This document shows, one piece after another, positions 1-9,492 of a stretch of 64,000 nucleotides of DNA. The notes beneath the pieces were generated by a model. It saw nothing but the letters and a program-made list of their open reading frames with translations. It was not told where the DNA came from and did not search any database. Made by a program: the position numbers and the translations under genes. Source of the stretch: Mugil cephalus (lineage: Eukaryota; Chordata; Actinopteri; Mugiliformes; Mugilidae); the NCBI RefSeq assembly GCF_022458985.1, contig NC_061787.1, positions 2,822,001-2,886,000 on the forward strand. Reading direction: 5' to 3'. The first letter of the stretch is position 1; the number at the start of each line of letters is the position of its first letter.

Positions 1-99
1 GTGGATACTTTTCAGCAACTTTGTGATTTAGTAGCGCTTGAACAATTAAAAAAAAACTGTCTGAGTTTTGCTACGTATCTACCCTGGGGCAATCTTGAC

Positions 100-1128
100 A
101 GTATTATAATAATAAATGTTTTCTGTTCATAGTATATCCTTCTCAGACCGTAATCTGGCCGGGGAGTGGACTGTTTGAAGGTAGAAACACTAACGCTCCT
201 TCTCTTTCTCTCTGACTCCCAGAATGTATGTGATGGATTCTATTGACTTGTGTTATACTTTACAGGTGACGATGCGACGCTAGACAGCGTTTTGGGTTAC
301 GAGAAAGAGAGGACTTCAATCTGAAATTAACACAACAGACAGGCCCGAGACACCTCTGACTAACGGTAAGAAGGAAAAAAAAAATTAAAATAAGTAAAAT
401 AAATCTAAATCCGTCTCTCTCCATTTTGTTCACAAGGTGAACAAGGCTACTTGTACCAGCGAAGACGGTGTCTAACCACTACTCGTCATCCCCGACACAC
501 CAGAAAAGCAAGGTAGACAACCTGCTAACAGTAAGAATTTTTTTTTTTTAGAAACTAAATGATAATTAAGCCATGTCACTCATTGTGATATTGTAACATG
601 ATTCTGATAGCTGAAGAAGCTGACACTGACGGAGGACCATCTGGATCCAGAAGTAACAAACCAGAAGCACCAGAGAAACCAGTGACTGACGGTAAGAAGA
701 AAATACTAATTTTGTACAAACTTAAAATAAATAATGGCTAAATAAAATAAATACTACTTTATCTATTCTGTAGACTCCAGGCCCCAAACTGCAGCGTTCC
801 ACTAGAAGAAGTGTCTGTGGGGAAAATTCGGTCTCAGTCAGCTGTTATCTTTACAGTCTACGGTTGAAGCGTTAAGAGATATTCCTCACCCGTGAACTTT
901 ACTTCCACTGACTGAAATACAACAACAATTAGAGCTTTCAAACGAGCCTCAGTCTCACCACGAACCTTTTGATTTACAGAATTTGGAAAGTATTGATGTG
1001 GCCCTTCAGCGTTTAAGAGAAGCTTTGTCCCAGTCCTTTATCCCCCGAGCTTTTACCTCCTCCCTCTCAACCCCGCGTCGGTCCGTCTAATGTAGCGTCA
1101 CCTCGGCCCTCCCAGGTTCCCTCTGTCC
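100..1128 (+). repeat. Left terminal inverted repeat of the Maverick/Polinton element
   Basis: This stretch matches the reverse complement of about 13.88-15.32 kb with many small differences. The shared sequence begins at AGTATTATAATAATAA, and an AG start is usual for Polinton termini. It contains damaged counterparts of the small spliced exons and of the proline-rich ORF described at the right end. Splice-like borders are still visible, for example ...TTTACAG before 266 and CTAACG|GTAAGAAG near 367. It is interrupted by the gap at 1129, so the inner end is not known. Compared with the right copy it lacks about 150 bp upstream of the proline-rich ORF and carries one instead of two copies of both internal tandem repeats. 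No 6-bp target duplication could be recognised (CTTGAC on the left, TTAGTG on the right), so the outer boundary is tentative. Confidence 0.8.
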
Positions 1129-1628
1129 NNNNNNNNNNNNNNNNNNNNNNNNNNNNNNNNNNNNNNNNNNNNNNNNNNNNNNNNNNNNNNNNNNNNNNNN
1201 NNNNNNNNNNNNNNNNNNNNNNNNNNNNNNNNNNNNNNNNNNNNNNNNNNNNNNNNNNNNNNNNNNNNNNNNNNNNNNNNNNNNNNNNNNNNNNNNNNNN
1301 NNNNNNNNNNNNNNNNNNNNNNNNNNNNNNNNNNNNNNNNNNNNNNNNNNNNNNNNNNNNNNNNNNNNNNNNNNNNNNNNNNNNNNNNNNNNNNNNNNNN
1401 NNNNNNNNNNNNNNNNNNNNNNNNNNNNNNNNNNNNNNNNNNNNNNNNNNNNNNNNNNNNNNNNNNNNNNNNNNNNNNNNNNNNNNNNNNNNNNNNNNNN
1501 NNNNNNNNNNNNNNNNNNNNNNNNNNNNNNNNNNNNNNNNNNNNNNNNNNNNNNNNNNNNNNNNNNNNNNNNNNNNNNNNNNNNNNNNNNNNNNNNNNNN
1601 NNNNNNNNNNNNNNNNNNNNNNNNNNNN
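1129..1628. other. Assembly gap (500 N)
   Basis: Exactly 500 undetermined bases, the usual placeholder for a gap of unknown size. It falls inside the left terminal repeat of the Maverick. ORFs that span it are not real. Confidence 0.99.
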
Positions 1629-1660
1629 ACAGGCAGATACACACGCGCGCAGACCCCAGT

Positions 1661-1672
1661 CACACACATACA

Positions 1673-1724
<52 letters not shown>
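1661..1724. repeat. (CA)n microsatellite
   Basis: An almost pure CA dinucleotide run directly after the gap. It probably contributed to the assembly break. ORFs rich in Val-Cys alternation through this tract are artefacts. Confidence 0.97.
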
Positions 1725-1728
<4 letters not shown>

Positions 1729-1853
1729 TGTTTTTATGAAAGTCACGTGATGCCACCCGACCCCGCCTATGCTTCCGGCCAAGTGAAAAGCTAATGATAA
1801 CTGAAGATCGTTGCAGTCCATTCTCCAGTCCGCGCCTGACTTGAAAAATAAAA

Positions 1854-2515
1854 ATGAGCAAGAGAACTTACACATCCGGTATCATTAGTGAGACGCCTGT
1901 GAGCGTCATTCAGGAAGCCTTGCCAGGGATGGCGCCGAGAAAACTGATGGTGTTTAAGTGCAGATTCCAGCAGCCGCCAACGGCCCTCTCCAGGAAGAGT
2001 GGCGTTTGGAGACGGTGAGAAATTTGGCTATTCTTTCAACTATCACAAACCGCTGAAGTCTGTATGTATCATCTCTATCCGGGACAAACCTTCAGTCCTG
2101 ACACACCGAATGCCATAATCACTTCCAATGACTGGGGAGTACTGAACGGCTTGGTGCCAGATGCATGAGAGGCGAGAGCATTCCATCTGTGTCATGCTAA
2201 ACGAAGAGGGAGAAGCCCATTTGAAGGAGGAGGAGGGGGATGCCTTTGAGTTCCATGAGGGAGAAGAAGAAATCAAAAAATTCATCAAGATAATAAAGGG
2301 AGACCAAATCTGACAGCTCCAGTAAATGGTTTTACAGAGTAAAATTGGAGATGCACGGGAAGAAAAGTCCAGGCGGCCACCTGGTGCTGGACCGTTTCAG
2401 CTCTGAAAATGGGGTATTTCTCAGGTGCCTGAGTGTGCCGGTTGTTGAGTGGATGAAGATGCTGGATGAATCGGCCGATCGCATCACCGCTCTATTCCAA
2501 AACAGTCGCCTCTGA
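1854..2515 (+). pseudogene. Broken Maverick early-type ORF, possibly PC4-like DNA-binding protein
   Basis: An ATG at 1854 opens a frame of about 54 codons that stops near 2018. Related-looking coding sequence continues in other frames to about 2515, with breaks near 2018, 2110, 2150 and 2310. Two stretches look alike: each has a beta-rich segment, then a hydrophobic/Trp helix (around DWGVLNGLVP and VVEWMKMLDES) that resembles the strand-strand-helix layout of PC4-type single-strand DNA-binding coactivators. That resemblance is only pattern recognition. An acidic patch follows the first half. It is the first rightward gene after the left terminal repeat. The product cannot be made in this copy. 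A profile search of each frame against PC4 (PF02229) would settle the family. Confidence 0.4.
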
Positions 2516-2667
2516 AAGATGTGACGCTGGTGAGAAAAGACATTTCTCATCTGTTTTTAGGACTACAAGGCCACTCCCCCCAACCCACCCACTTCCCTGA
2601 CCACAGCATAAATTTGAACACCCGAGCCCCAGGTCCGAAGAAGACACCAACTTCAACTTTGAGCATC

Positions 2668-2925
2668 ATGTCTCTCGCCTTTGACTCAACTCCACCTCCG
2701 TCTCCTCTCATAGAGGAAGAGGTGACTCTACCACCCACTCCTCCTTCATCTCCTTTCGTAGAGGAAGAGGAAGAGGAAGAGGAGACTCCACCATCCACTC
2801 CGCCTTCATCTCCTGGGTCAGGCGTAGAAGAAGAGGAGAGCTCTGCGGTGTGCCCTCCCAAGCCTACTACTGAAGACCAGTTGGATGCTGGGCTGCTGTC
2901 TTCCACCCCTCCAAGAAAATATTAA
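2668..2925 (+). CDS. Acidic proline/serine-rich ORF (85 codons)
   Basis: I chose the ATG at 2668 over the longer open frame that extends upstream to 2521, because the low-complexity body starts there. The protein has three imperfect repeats, each a PPxSP/TPPSSP block followed by a glutamate run (IEEE, VEEEEEEEE, VEEEE), and ends in a TEDQLDAGLL segment. No known domain is seen. The frame stops at 2923-2925, but apparently coding sequence continues in the same frame directly after the stop (next entry). This may therefore be the disordered N-terminal part of a larger gene cut by a nonsense mutation. It lies in the rightward gene set of the Maverick. Function unknown. Confidence 0.4.
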   Translation: MSLAFDSTPPPSPLIEEEVTLPPTPPSSPFVEEEEEEEETPPSTPPSSPGSGVEEEESSAVCPPKPTTEDQLDAGLLSSTPPRKY

Positions 2926-3311
2926 AGCCGGATCATCCATCTGCTGAACATTGTCCTGCAGGAGTTTCGTCGTGAGATCTGCTTCGGTTGTCAGGTAGAC
3001 CACCCTAGCCAAGACGAACCATGAGTGCCTCTTTGAGGTCCCCAGCTTCTTCTACAGGAGTCACTTTCACCGGCTGATGAGGAGACTCTGGACACCGAAG
3101 TTTATACCGGCCCTGCAGCAGCTGCTGACTAGCCTTCGTACTCCGTTGATAAATCCAGAATTCAAGTGCGGCTGAAGCCATGCTACATGACCTGAGGTCC
3201 TGTGAGAATATCTTTGAGACAATCGGTGAGCTGTACGATTCGCTGGTTGGAGAGGACATCATGAAAATAGCTCTACTTCGTATGGTCGCCGATACCTGGA
3301 GAGGAGCCTGA
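2926..3311 (+). pseudogene. Remnant of a Cys/His-containing Maverick ORF
   Basis: Reading in frame past the stop at 2925 gives a helix-like stretch followed by ICFGCQVDHPSQ, then a stop. A shift of one frame gives a HECLF segment and about 45 more residues, and another shift gives a Leu-rich tail ending near 3311. The spaced Cys-x2-Cys ... His-x-Cys residues suggest a small metal-binding fold. I recognise this motif pattern only as something recurrent in Maverick-type elements, without a known role. At least one stop and two frameshifts inactivate it. Confidence 0.4.
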
Positions 3312-3431
3312 AAACCGCCAGAATAAATTTCTTATTTAGAACACATTTATCTTTTAGATTACTTTTTTGAGTTTGTATGTGCATTTATCTACATCTTTGT
3401 CGTTGTTGTTTTTTTTTTTTTGTTCTTTACC

Positions 3432-3905
3432 ATGGGGAATTGTTTGAGAATAGTGTTCAGGGCTGTGAGGCTGAGGTACATCGTGTGGGAGCTATCTGCT
3501 ATACTAGAGCAAGCTGTTGCCAACAAAGTGAACGATGATAAAAAATTTAAAATCAGCGGTAGCCCGAAACCTGACGAAGTTAAAAAATTAGAAATGTTTT
3601 TGGATTTAGTACGTGCTCGGGCTACAAATGTTGAATGGGAAGTGTTTGTGCAAAAGGCTGTAACATCATTCTTTGAAAGCTCTGTGATGGATACATTCTG
3701 TGGTATAATCAATGATGATGAAACTGTTGAAATGAATGTGTTTCACCTGTTGGCACTTTACGCTCTGATCGTCGATGCATTGTCCCATTACGTTCAAGAT
3801 CGGCCGAGCGATGATATCTTACAAATGCTGCAAACATTGCATGTTATTATACATCGGAAATTCACAGCCGCTGTTCTCATCCAAACCTGGAAAATGTTGA
3901 AATAA
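3432..3905 (+). CDS. Intact 157-aa Maverick ORF with MGNC N-terminus, possibly Bcl-2-like
   Basis: The ATG at 3432 sits in a good Kozak context (ttaccATGGg) and is preferred to the upstream in-frame start at 3420. The protein starts MGNCLR, which fits N-myristoylation of Gly2 plus palmitoylation of Cys4, so membrane attachment is likely if expressed. The rest is predicted all-helical. A central hydrophobic helix (FHLLALYALIVDAL) resembles in spacing the buried BH1/alpha-5 helix of Bcl-2 proteins, and a late Trp (IQTWKM) lies where BH2 would be. The classic NWGR signature is absent, so the family call is a guess. Animal adintoviruses are reported, from my memory, to carry Bcl-2-like genes. Unlike most neighbours this frame is undamaged. 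A poly(A) signal follows at 3938. Confidence 0.6.
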   Translation: MGNCLRIVFRAVRLRYIVWELSAILEQAVANKVNDDKKFKISGSPKPDEVKKLEMFLDLVRARATNVEWEVFVQKAVTSFFESSVMDTFCGIINDDETVEMNVFHLLALYALIVDALSHYVQDRPSDDILQMLQTLHVIIHRKFTAAVLIQTWKMLK

Positions 3906-3937
3906 TAATAATAATAATGATTTCTTTTATGCCTTTT

Positions 3938-3943
3938 GTTAAT
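3938..3943 (+). terminator. Poly(A) signal AATAAA
   Basis: A canonical AATAAA lies 33 bp after the stop of the 157-aa ORF and 60 bp before the integrase remnant. It suggests that ORF, and perhaps the ones before it, have their own 3' end. Confidence 0.55.
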
Positions 3944-4004
3944 AAACTATAAAGTCGAAAACAGTAAAGAGGTCTCGTCATTCTTTAACGTACGAGGGTG
4001 AAAG

Positions 4005-5079
4005 ATGGAGAAAAAGGAAGAACGCCTGATGAAAAAGCTATATTATACACCTTCACATCCGGGAAGTTTTGGAGGGGTAGAACGCTTCAGAGAGCTGTAC
4101 AGGACGAAGGCGGGGCTAAAGTAAAAATTGATCGAGTAAAAGATTTTTTATCGAAGCAGGATGCCTACACTTTACACAAACCGGCCAGGATACATTTTGC
4201 TAGAAACAGAGTATTTGTATCACGGCCCCTGAACCAGTTTTTCAAGCGGATCTATGTGATATGCAAGCTTTAGCAGAGTTCAATGACGGGTATAAGTATT
4301 TATTAACGGTCATCGATATTTTTTCAAAGAAGGCATACGCTAGAGCACTGAAGACAAAAACGGAAAGTGAAGTGAGCAGGGCTTTTGCCTCGGTGTTAAA
4401 GGAGAGCAAAGTGCCTGAAAAGTTACAGACGGACGCGGGTAAAGAATTCTATAACAAGACTTTTAATGCTCTGATGAAGAAGCACGGTATTACTCACTTC
4501 TCCACCGCTAGCGACCTCAAAGCTTGCGTCGTCGAGCGGTTTCAACCGTACGCTAAAGACTAGAATGTGGCGATACTTTACGGCCAGAAACACGCGTCGA
4601 TATGTAGATGTTTTGCAGGATCTGCTTAAAAGTTATAACGAGAGCTATCATACGAGTATAAAAATGAAACCGAACGACGTCACAGCTGAGAACTCTCCTG
4701 CGGTATTTCAAAACTTGTACGGTAAATTTCCTCTTCGTCACAAAAACACGTGGAAAATTAATTTAAAAGAGGGTGATGTAGTGAGGATTTCCAAGCTGAG
4801 GGTGTGTTTGACAAAAAGTATGAGCAGAGTTACACGGACGAGCTTTTCACCGTATCAGAATGTATTCCCCGCCTTCCACCGGTGTACAAAATAAAAGATT
4901 ATGATGGGGAACCTATCGACGGAACCTTTTATGAGGCCGAACTACAAAAAGTAACCGTCACCGAGGATAAACCGTACCAAGTGGAAGCCGTTCTGGATGA
5001 GCGCACTAGTCGTGGTAGAAAACAGGTTCTGGTGCGTTGGAAAAACTGGGTAGCCGCAGGTGAGCTGATTGATGTATAA
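4005..5079 (+). pseudogene. Maverick integrase (retroviral type, chromodomain), frameshifted
   Basis: The gene starts at ATG 4005 (MEKKEER...) and its parts are spread over several frames with breaks near 4115, 4245, 4525-4565 and 4800. Order: N-terminal region with the FGGVERFRELYR segment; rve catalytic core with the first Asp lost or displaced at the break near 4245, LTVIDIFSK, QTDAGKEFY and the catalytic-Glu region VVERF; then the SH3-like part; then a C-terminal chromodomain (YQVEAVLDERT ... VLVRWKNW) ending at TAA 5077-5079. Family knowledge: these enzymes insert the linear dsDNA element into the genome and make 6-bp target duplications. The chromodomain may guide target choice. This copy cannot encode an active enzyme. 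Confidence 0.9.
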
Positions 5080-5117
5080 AGTCATTGCTCGCGACAGTCT
5101 CCGTATCACAAACAGTC

Positions 5118-5929
5118 ATGGACGCGAGAACAGAAGAGGGTTTTTACGTGACTTTACCCTCTAACGCCAGTCTCAATGTGTTTACTGAAAACACTATAGC
5201 CAGCTACCGAGTGGATTTAGCACAACATCTCCACCTGGAGGGCCCATGCAGTGGCACTGACGGAAATTTCCTATCCACACACGTGGTATAATACTCCTAA
5301 AGACAACTCTTTCTTTCATTGGATTGACGCGTGGGAACATGGCGCCCCGGAGGCGACTGAACCCGTTATCGAATTGGACGAGAAAAGAATTTACCCTGCA
5401 CGTCAAACGTTTTGAAAGTGGATATTATGATGACAAAGAGCAGATCATGAAACAGATAAACGCCTGTATGAGGGAAATTAGCAGCGATGTTACTCTACTA
5501 TATCACGAGTGTAAACATAAGTTTCAGTGGCTAGGTAGCGGCCGTTATAGACTACGTTTTTCCCTCCCATGGCCTATATGTTAGGATTAAAACCCGGTGA
5601 GTGGTTTACGAGCGGGTTACTCAGACAGTCTCCTCAGACCGCTGATATAAAAGCGGGGTTTTATCATATGTTCTGTTATAGCGACGTGGTTCAGCATCAG
5701 GCGGTGGGCGACGCTTATGCCCCGCTCTTAAGAACGGTTCAAATTGAGGGTAAATTTGGAGAATGTTATTTCACACACCTTCAGCCCCGCCTATTACTTA
5801 CCGGTAGCAAAAAGACATATTGAAAACATCAGCGTCGAGCTCAAGACCGATCAGAACCGGCCGGTAGATTTCAAGTTCGGGAAAGTGGTTGCGACGTTAC
5901 ATTTTAAACCGTGTAAAACAGTGAGCTGA
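5118..5929 (+). pseudogene. Penton-like minor capsid protein, frameshifted
   Basis: The ATG at 5118 begins MDARTEEGFYVTLPSNAS, the N-terminus typical of the Polinton/adintovirus minor capsid (single jelly-roll, penton) protein, followed by the HLHLEGP segment. Frames change near 5260, 5330, 5560 and 5780. The reading ends at TGA 5927-5929, giving about 270 codons, close to the family's usual size. It stands immediately before the core-type gene, and capsid genes are clustered as in other Mavericks. It would form the fivefold vertices of an icosahedral particle. Several single-base insertions and deletions make it non-functional here. Confidence 0.75.
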
Positions 5930-5931
5930 AA

Positions 5932-6363
5932 ATGATGGTGGTGGAGCCTCACCCTGATCTTTATCGATTTGTAAGTTATTATGAAGATCAAGTGGGAAGT
6001 GGCCTGCCAGGATTTCATGGAGCCCCCATGATGTACGGTAGGGGGCTGGGATCCATATTTTCAAAACTATTTAGGTTTGTGACGCCGATGGTTAAAAAAG
6101 GTTTTACCATTGCAAAACCTCATCTTAAAAACGCCGCTAAGAACATAGCATCTGACGTGGTCAGCAGGGTTGTTCGGCGCGTGAGAGGTTCAGAGGAAGA
6201 GAACCAAGAAGGATCAGGACTTATGCTTCTCGCTCGACGAGCCGGGAAGAGACCCCCCGGGCGTCGGGTAGCAGCTCATAAAAAGCGCAAGTCAACCGCT
6301 AATAGTAATTCAGTGCAGAGAAGAAGGTCCAGAGGAAGGAAGGCCGAAGATATTTTCTCCTGA
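5932..6363 (+). CDS. Virion core-type basic protein (143 aa) with adenain-like cleavage site
   Basis: An open frame of 143 codons starts at ATG 5932, two bases after the penton stop. The N-terminal ~40 residues end in a Gly-rich segment (GLPGFHGAPMMYGRGLG). Residues 34-38, MYGRG, match the adenovirus-protease consensus (M/I/L)xGx|G, so the matching protease downstream could cut between Arg37 and Gly38. Next come an amphipathic helix region (SKLFRFVTPMVKKGFT) like a pVI-type membrane-lytic or capsid-binding helix, and a very basic tail (KRPPGRR, AHKKRK, QRRRSRGRK) suited to DNA binding. The role as a packaged core or cement precursor is inferred from these traits and from its place between the two capsid genes. 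The frame is intact. Confidence 0.65.
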   Translation: MMVVEPHPDLYRFVSYYEDQVGSGLPGFHGAPMMYGRGLGSIFSKLFRFVTPMVKKGFTIAKPHLKNAAKNIASDVVSRVVRRVRGSEEENQEGSGLMLLARRAGKRPPGRRVAAHKKRKSTANSNSVQRRRSRGRKAEDIFS

Positions 6364-6365
6364 AA

Positions 6366-7676
6366 ATGGCTCTATTACATCACAAATCACCAGAATGCAG
6401 CATGACGGAACTGGACTTATTTGCTGCTCCGGTGACGCAGATGTCTATCGAGCAGAGTCAGTATACAGAGATTCCCCTTTAACGGCTCTCACGGACACCG
6501 GTCCCATAGAATTTTTCATCCCGGGAGATGGAGAGAAATATCTGGATCTAGCCAACACTCTGCTATTCCTGCGTCTACAAATTACTAACGAGATGGGACA
6601 AACTTGGCACAGGACGCTCGTGTGGGCCTGATCAACTATCCCCTCAACACCATTTTCTCACAGGTCGACGTGACCCTGGGAGATAGATTAATCTCTCAGT
6701 CCAGCGCTACACACCCCTACAGAGCTTTGATAGAGCTTTTATTGAACTACAGTCATGAAACACTTGCTAGTCAGTGTTCAAGCCGGTCTGTTTTTATAAA
6801 GACACAGCCGGATTTATGGATTCAACCGTGTGGCGGCTGACGGTCCGAATCGGGGTCTGGTTAAAAGAGCTCAGTTTAGTGCTGCCTCGAGCGAGTTTCA
6901 CGTGATGGGCCCCCTGCACGGGGACATCTTCTTTAGCGAGAGACTTCTTTTGAACAGCGTCGACTTGCGGATTAAACTAACTCGGGCGAGTGACGCTTTC
7001 TGTCTGATGAGTCAGGCCAACGCCAACTTCCGCCTCAAAATACTGGGAGCTTCTCTGTTTATGAAAAAAGTAACCGTGTCCCCCGCAGTGCGATTAGGTC
7101 ATTCAGCGGCTCTGATGAAAGGCAACGCCCTCTACCCCATGTCGAGAATTAATGTGAAAACCTATTCCATTCCTCAAAAACTCCAGACTATGCAATCAGG
7201 AGAACCTGTTTCTGGGTGTCATGCCTAAATACGTTGTTCTGGGATGGTGAACCATCTCACGCTTTCACGGGAAGAAGAGATCTCTCGCCTTTCAACTTTA
7301 CTCACAATGACGTGGAGTACTTGGCTCTGTGTCATAACGGCCGACAAGTACCGGCCAAAGCTTTCCAGCCCCAATTTAACAACGGCATTTCCGTGAGAGA
7401 ATATTATAACATGTTTACTGCCACTGGGAGACATTTGAAAGATTTACCTCTGACCATCGACCGCGAAGATTTCGAAAGAGGATATACTTTATTTGTTTTC
7501 AACCTGAGCCCCGACGAAGATGTGGCGGCTCTTTCCCCAGTATCCAGCGGGAGTTTGAGGCTGGAAATGAGATTTCGAGTCCCCTTACCTCACACTCTGA
7601 CCCTGGTTGTCTACGCCTGCTACGACTCCATTCGGAGATCAATTCAAAACGCCAGGTGCTGGTGGATTATTATTGA
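6366..7676 (+). pseudogene. Major capsid protein (double jelly-roll), frameshifted
   Basis: The ATG at 6366 (MALLHHKSPEC) opens the gene three bases after the core-type stop. Typical Polinton capsid segments follow: FFIPGDGEKYLDLANTLLFL, GLINYPLNTIFSQVDVTLGD, HPYRALIELLLNY, FFSERLLLN and FNNGISVREYYNMF. Frame changes are seen near 6475, 6610, 6790, 7215 and 7640. The expected C-terminus (KRQVLVDYY, stop at 7674-7676) lies in the frame adjacent to the one that is open there, so the open frame runs on into the protease by accident. Total span is about 436 codons. It would form the hexon-like capsomers. Not functional in this copy. Confidence 0.88.
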
Positions 7677-7680
7677 AACA

Positions 7681-8181
7681 ATGAATTCTACTGAGCTGGA
7701 AACACTCCTGAGCGGACTACTGGGTAACGTATTCCGTGGTGTCTGGGCTTCGGATGAATTACCCTCCCTACAACCCTCGCTGCCCGCATACTATATCGTG
7801 AACACCCACCCTCGTCATCTGCCAGGAGAGCACTGGCTAGCGCTCACTGTGGAAAAACATGGAAAGGCCACATTCTTTGACTCTTTCGGACTCAGCCCTG
7901 AATTTGAATATTATCCTACAAGCATCCTGCGTTTCCTGGAACGTCAACGTGGAATAAAACAGATCCTGCATCACAATCGTCAGCTCCAGCATGAATTATC
8001 GGATGTCTGTGGTCAGCACTGTGCATATTATTTGTGTCTGAGAGGAAGCGGCCTATCGTACGCCGACGTGCTATCTCACTATAAAGACGATCCTGTCCGC
8101 AACGATGCCATGGTATCTGAATTTGTTAAAAAATATCAAAAATGTCTAGCATACCCTGCGGCGGGAATTCTAACCAGCTAG
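7681..8181 (+). CDS. Adenain-like cysteine protease (intact, 166 aa)
   Basis: I start the gene at ATG 7681 (MNSTELETLL), five bases after the true capsid stop, although the frame is open from 7216 because of a frameshift. It belongs to the adenovirus-type maturation protease family (peptidase C5/Ulp1-like). Visible active-site residues: His51 in GEHWLAL, Asp67 in FFDSFG (acid position), and Gln112 and Cys114 in CGQHCAYYL. All are present and in the right order and spacing. At 166 aa it is shorter than adenoviral adenain (about 204) but normal for Mavericks. Its likely substrate is the core-type protein, which has a matching site. It acts in virion maturation. This is one of few undamaged genes in the element. 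Confidence 0.9.
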   Translation: MNSTELETLLSGLLGNVFRGVWASDELPSLQPSLPAYYIVNTHPRHLPGEHWLALTVEKHGKATFFDSFGLSPEFEYYPTSILRFLERQRGIKQILHHNRQLQHELSDVCGQHCAYYLCLRGSGLSYADVLSHYKDDPVRNDAMVSEFVKKYQKCLAYPAAGILTS

Positions 8182-8253
8182 CCTGTTCTCTGCAAATGTT
8201 TAAAGATTGTTACCGTTTGTGAAAGGAAAAAGTCTGCAACGTTGAACGGATTC

Positions 8254-8267
8254 AATAAAGCTTTATT
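8254..8267. terminator. Palindromic bidirectional poly(A) signal
   Basis: The sequence AATAAAGCTTTATT is a perfect 14-bp palindrome, so it reads AATAAA on both strands. It lies between the end of the rightward gene set (protease stop at 8181) and the end of the leftward set (about 8323), and so can serve both convergent transcripts. About 140 bp around it have no coding signal. Confidence 0.7.
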
Positions 8268-8322
8268 ATTATTCAATGACTGATTTACAGAGTCTTTATT
8301 GTCGTACAATTATCGCAATCAT

Positions 8323-9088
8323 TTATTTATTTTTTGGTGATCTTAAGGAGAGAAATCCGTCCACTCCATAGTCGGACGTTTTTTCTTTTTTCTCCCCCTC
8401 ATTCGATGAACAGAGGGGACTCTGCAACAGCAGCAGCAGCAGCAGCGTGCGTCTGCAGGGGGCCAGAGTTTTGAGTCTCCTGAACTGCTCACGGGCCTGG
8501 GGGTTAGTCACAGAGCTCTCGGGAATATTGAGCTCTGACAGAGTACTTAGAAATTCTATCCATCCTTTCCGGTGGCTGATCATTCACTTTCTTATAGGAA
8601 GAGGTCAGATGTTTTACCAGATCAAGCATATGAGAGCCTCTCACAGCTTTACCCCTGTAGATAAATTCACCTCTCGGCGTCCAGCTACTGGGGCTCTTGG
8701 ATAGTTTTTTCATCACATACTCTGCGTTTTTTTCGACTGCGTGTCGGAAGACTTTTTAAAACATCTTCCTCCTCCCCCACTTCCTGACCTTTCACCTCTG
8801 CGTTCTCTGCCTGATGTACCTCTTCTTGCGGTAGACTCAGAGTTATGGGTTGAAGTTCATTCTCCCCTTGTCTGCTGAGGCTGAGATAGCGTTGGAGCAA
8901 AGCGTTGTACTTTTAATTTTTTCATAAGGATTTAAACCTCTCTCCTCTAATATCTCACGCATCTTTACATCCAAATCTTGCTGGGCTGTTTGCCTGATGG
9001 TGCTACCTGTAGCAGCCGTGGGTTGACTCAGGCGGTTTAACTGATGCGGGGACACCAAAAACATTTTCTGCGTCGTCTTCAGAGCCAT
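8323..9088 (-). pseudogene. Conserved Maverick protein of unknown function, frameshifted
   Basis: The ATG at 9088 starts MALKTTQKMFLVSPHQLN. Recognisable segments follow in different frames: a DLDVKMREILEERGLNPYEK stretch, QRYLSLSRQGE, a charged Glu-rich linker, the block WTPRGEFIYRGKAVRGSHML, and last an ELNIPESSVTNPQAREQFRR segment. Breaks lie near 8895, 8720, 8590 and 8430. The tail contains a CAG/GCA run (8428-8448). I recognise this gene type as regularly present in animal Mavericks beside the ATPase (the PX/PY group of uncharacterised Polinton proteins) but cannot assign a role. It is the last leftward gene. The product is not expressible from this copy. Confidence 0.55.
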
Positions 9089-9105
9089 GGGAGTAGGAGG
9101 GAGGA

Positions 9106-9450
9106 TTATCGTCTAGCGAGTCCTCCTATTAATTCCCCGATAATAGGAATGGCCGCTGTAAGCAGAGGGAAAAGGAAGCCTCCTGTTTGTAACACCCTGC
9201 GTTTACTCTTCACGCTGGCTTTCTTATCGGCAATGAGTCTGATATTTTTCTTATATCTTTTTAACTTCTGATATTGTTGCGGTGAAAGGGGTATATTCCC
9301 CTTCAAAAGATTCAGCGCGATCTCACACAACGTCTGGAGAAGATCTGGGAGCACCCCCTTAATATATCCTTCCGTCTCTTTGGTGTGGCCTTGGCCAGAA
9401 CTTTAAGCAAGGGTGCGTTTCTTTCAGACGAGCTGGTCGTGATTCTTTCT
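9106..9450 (-). pseudogene. Small conserved Maverick protein with C-terminal hydrophobic segment
   Basis: From about 9106 to 9351 one frame encodes LCEIALNLLKGNIPLSPQQY, a basic stretch (LKRYKKNIR ... KSKRRVL) and a terminal hydrophobic region (GGFLFPLLTAAIPIIGELIGG) likely to span or enter a membrane. The N-terminal part (SERNAPLLKVLAK, TPKRRKDIL) is in another frame, with a break near 9355. The start codon is uncertain; the N-terminus overlaps the end of the ATPase gene. This short protein type recurs in animal Mavericks; its role is unknown to me. Confidence 0.55.
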
Positions 9451-9492
9451 GAATGTACACAACAGGCCACTCATAGGGTAGTAGCCCCGTTC

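Noticed and set aside
1067..1875. Several open frames spanning the first gap and the CA microsatellite
   Set aside because: They are made of N and dinucleotide repeat; there is no coding evidence.
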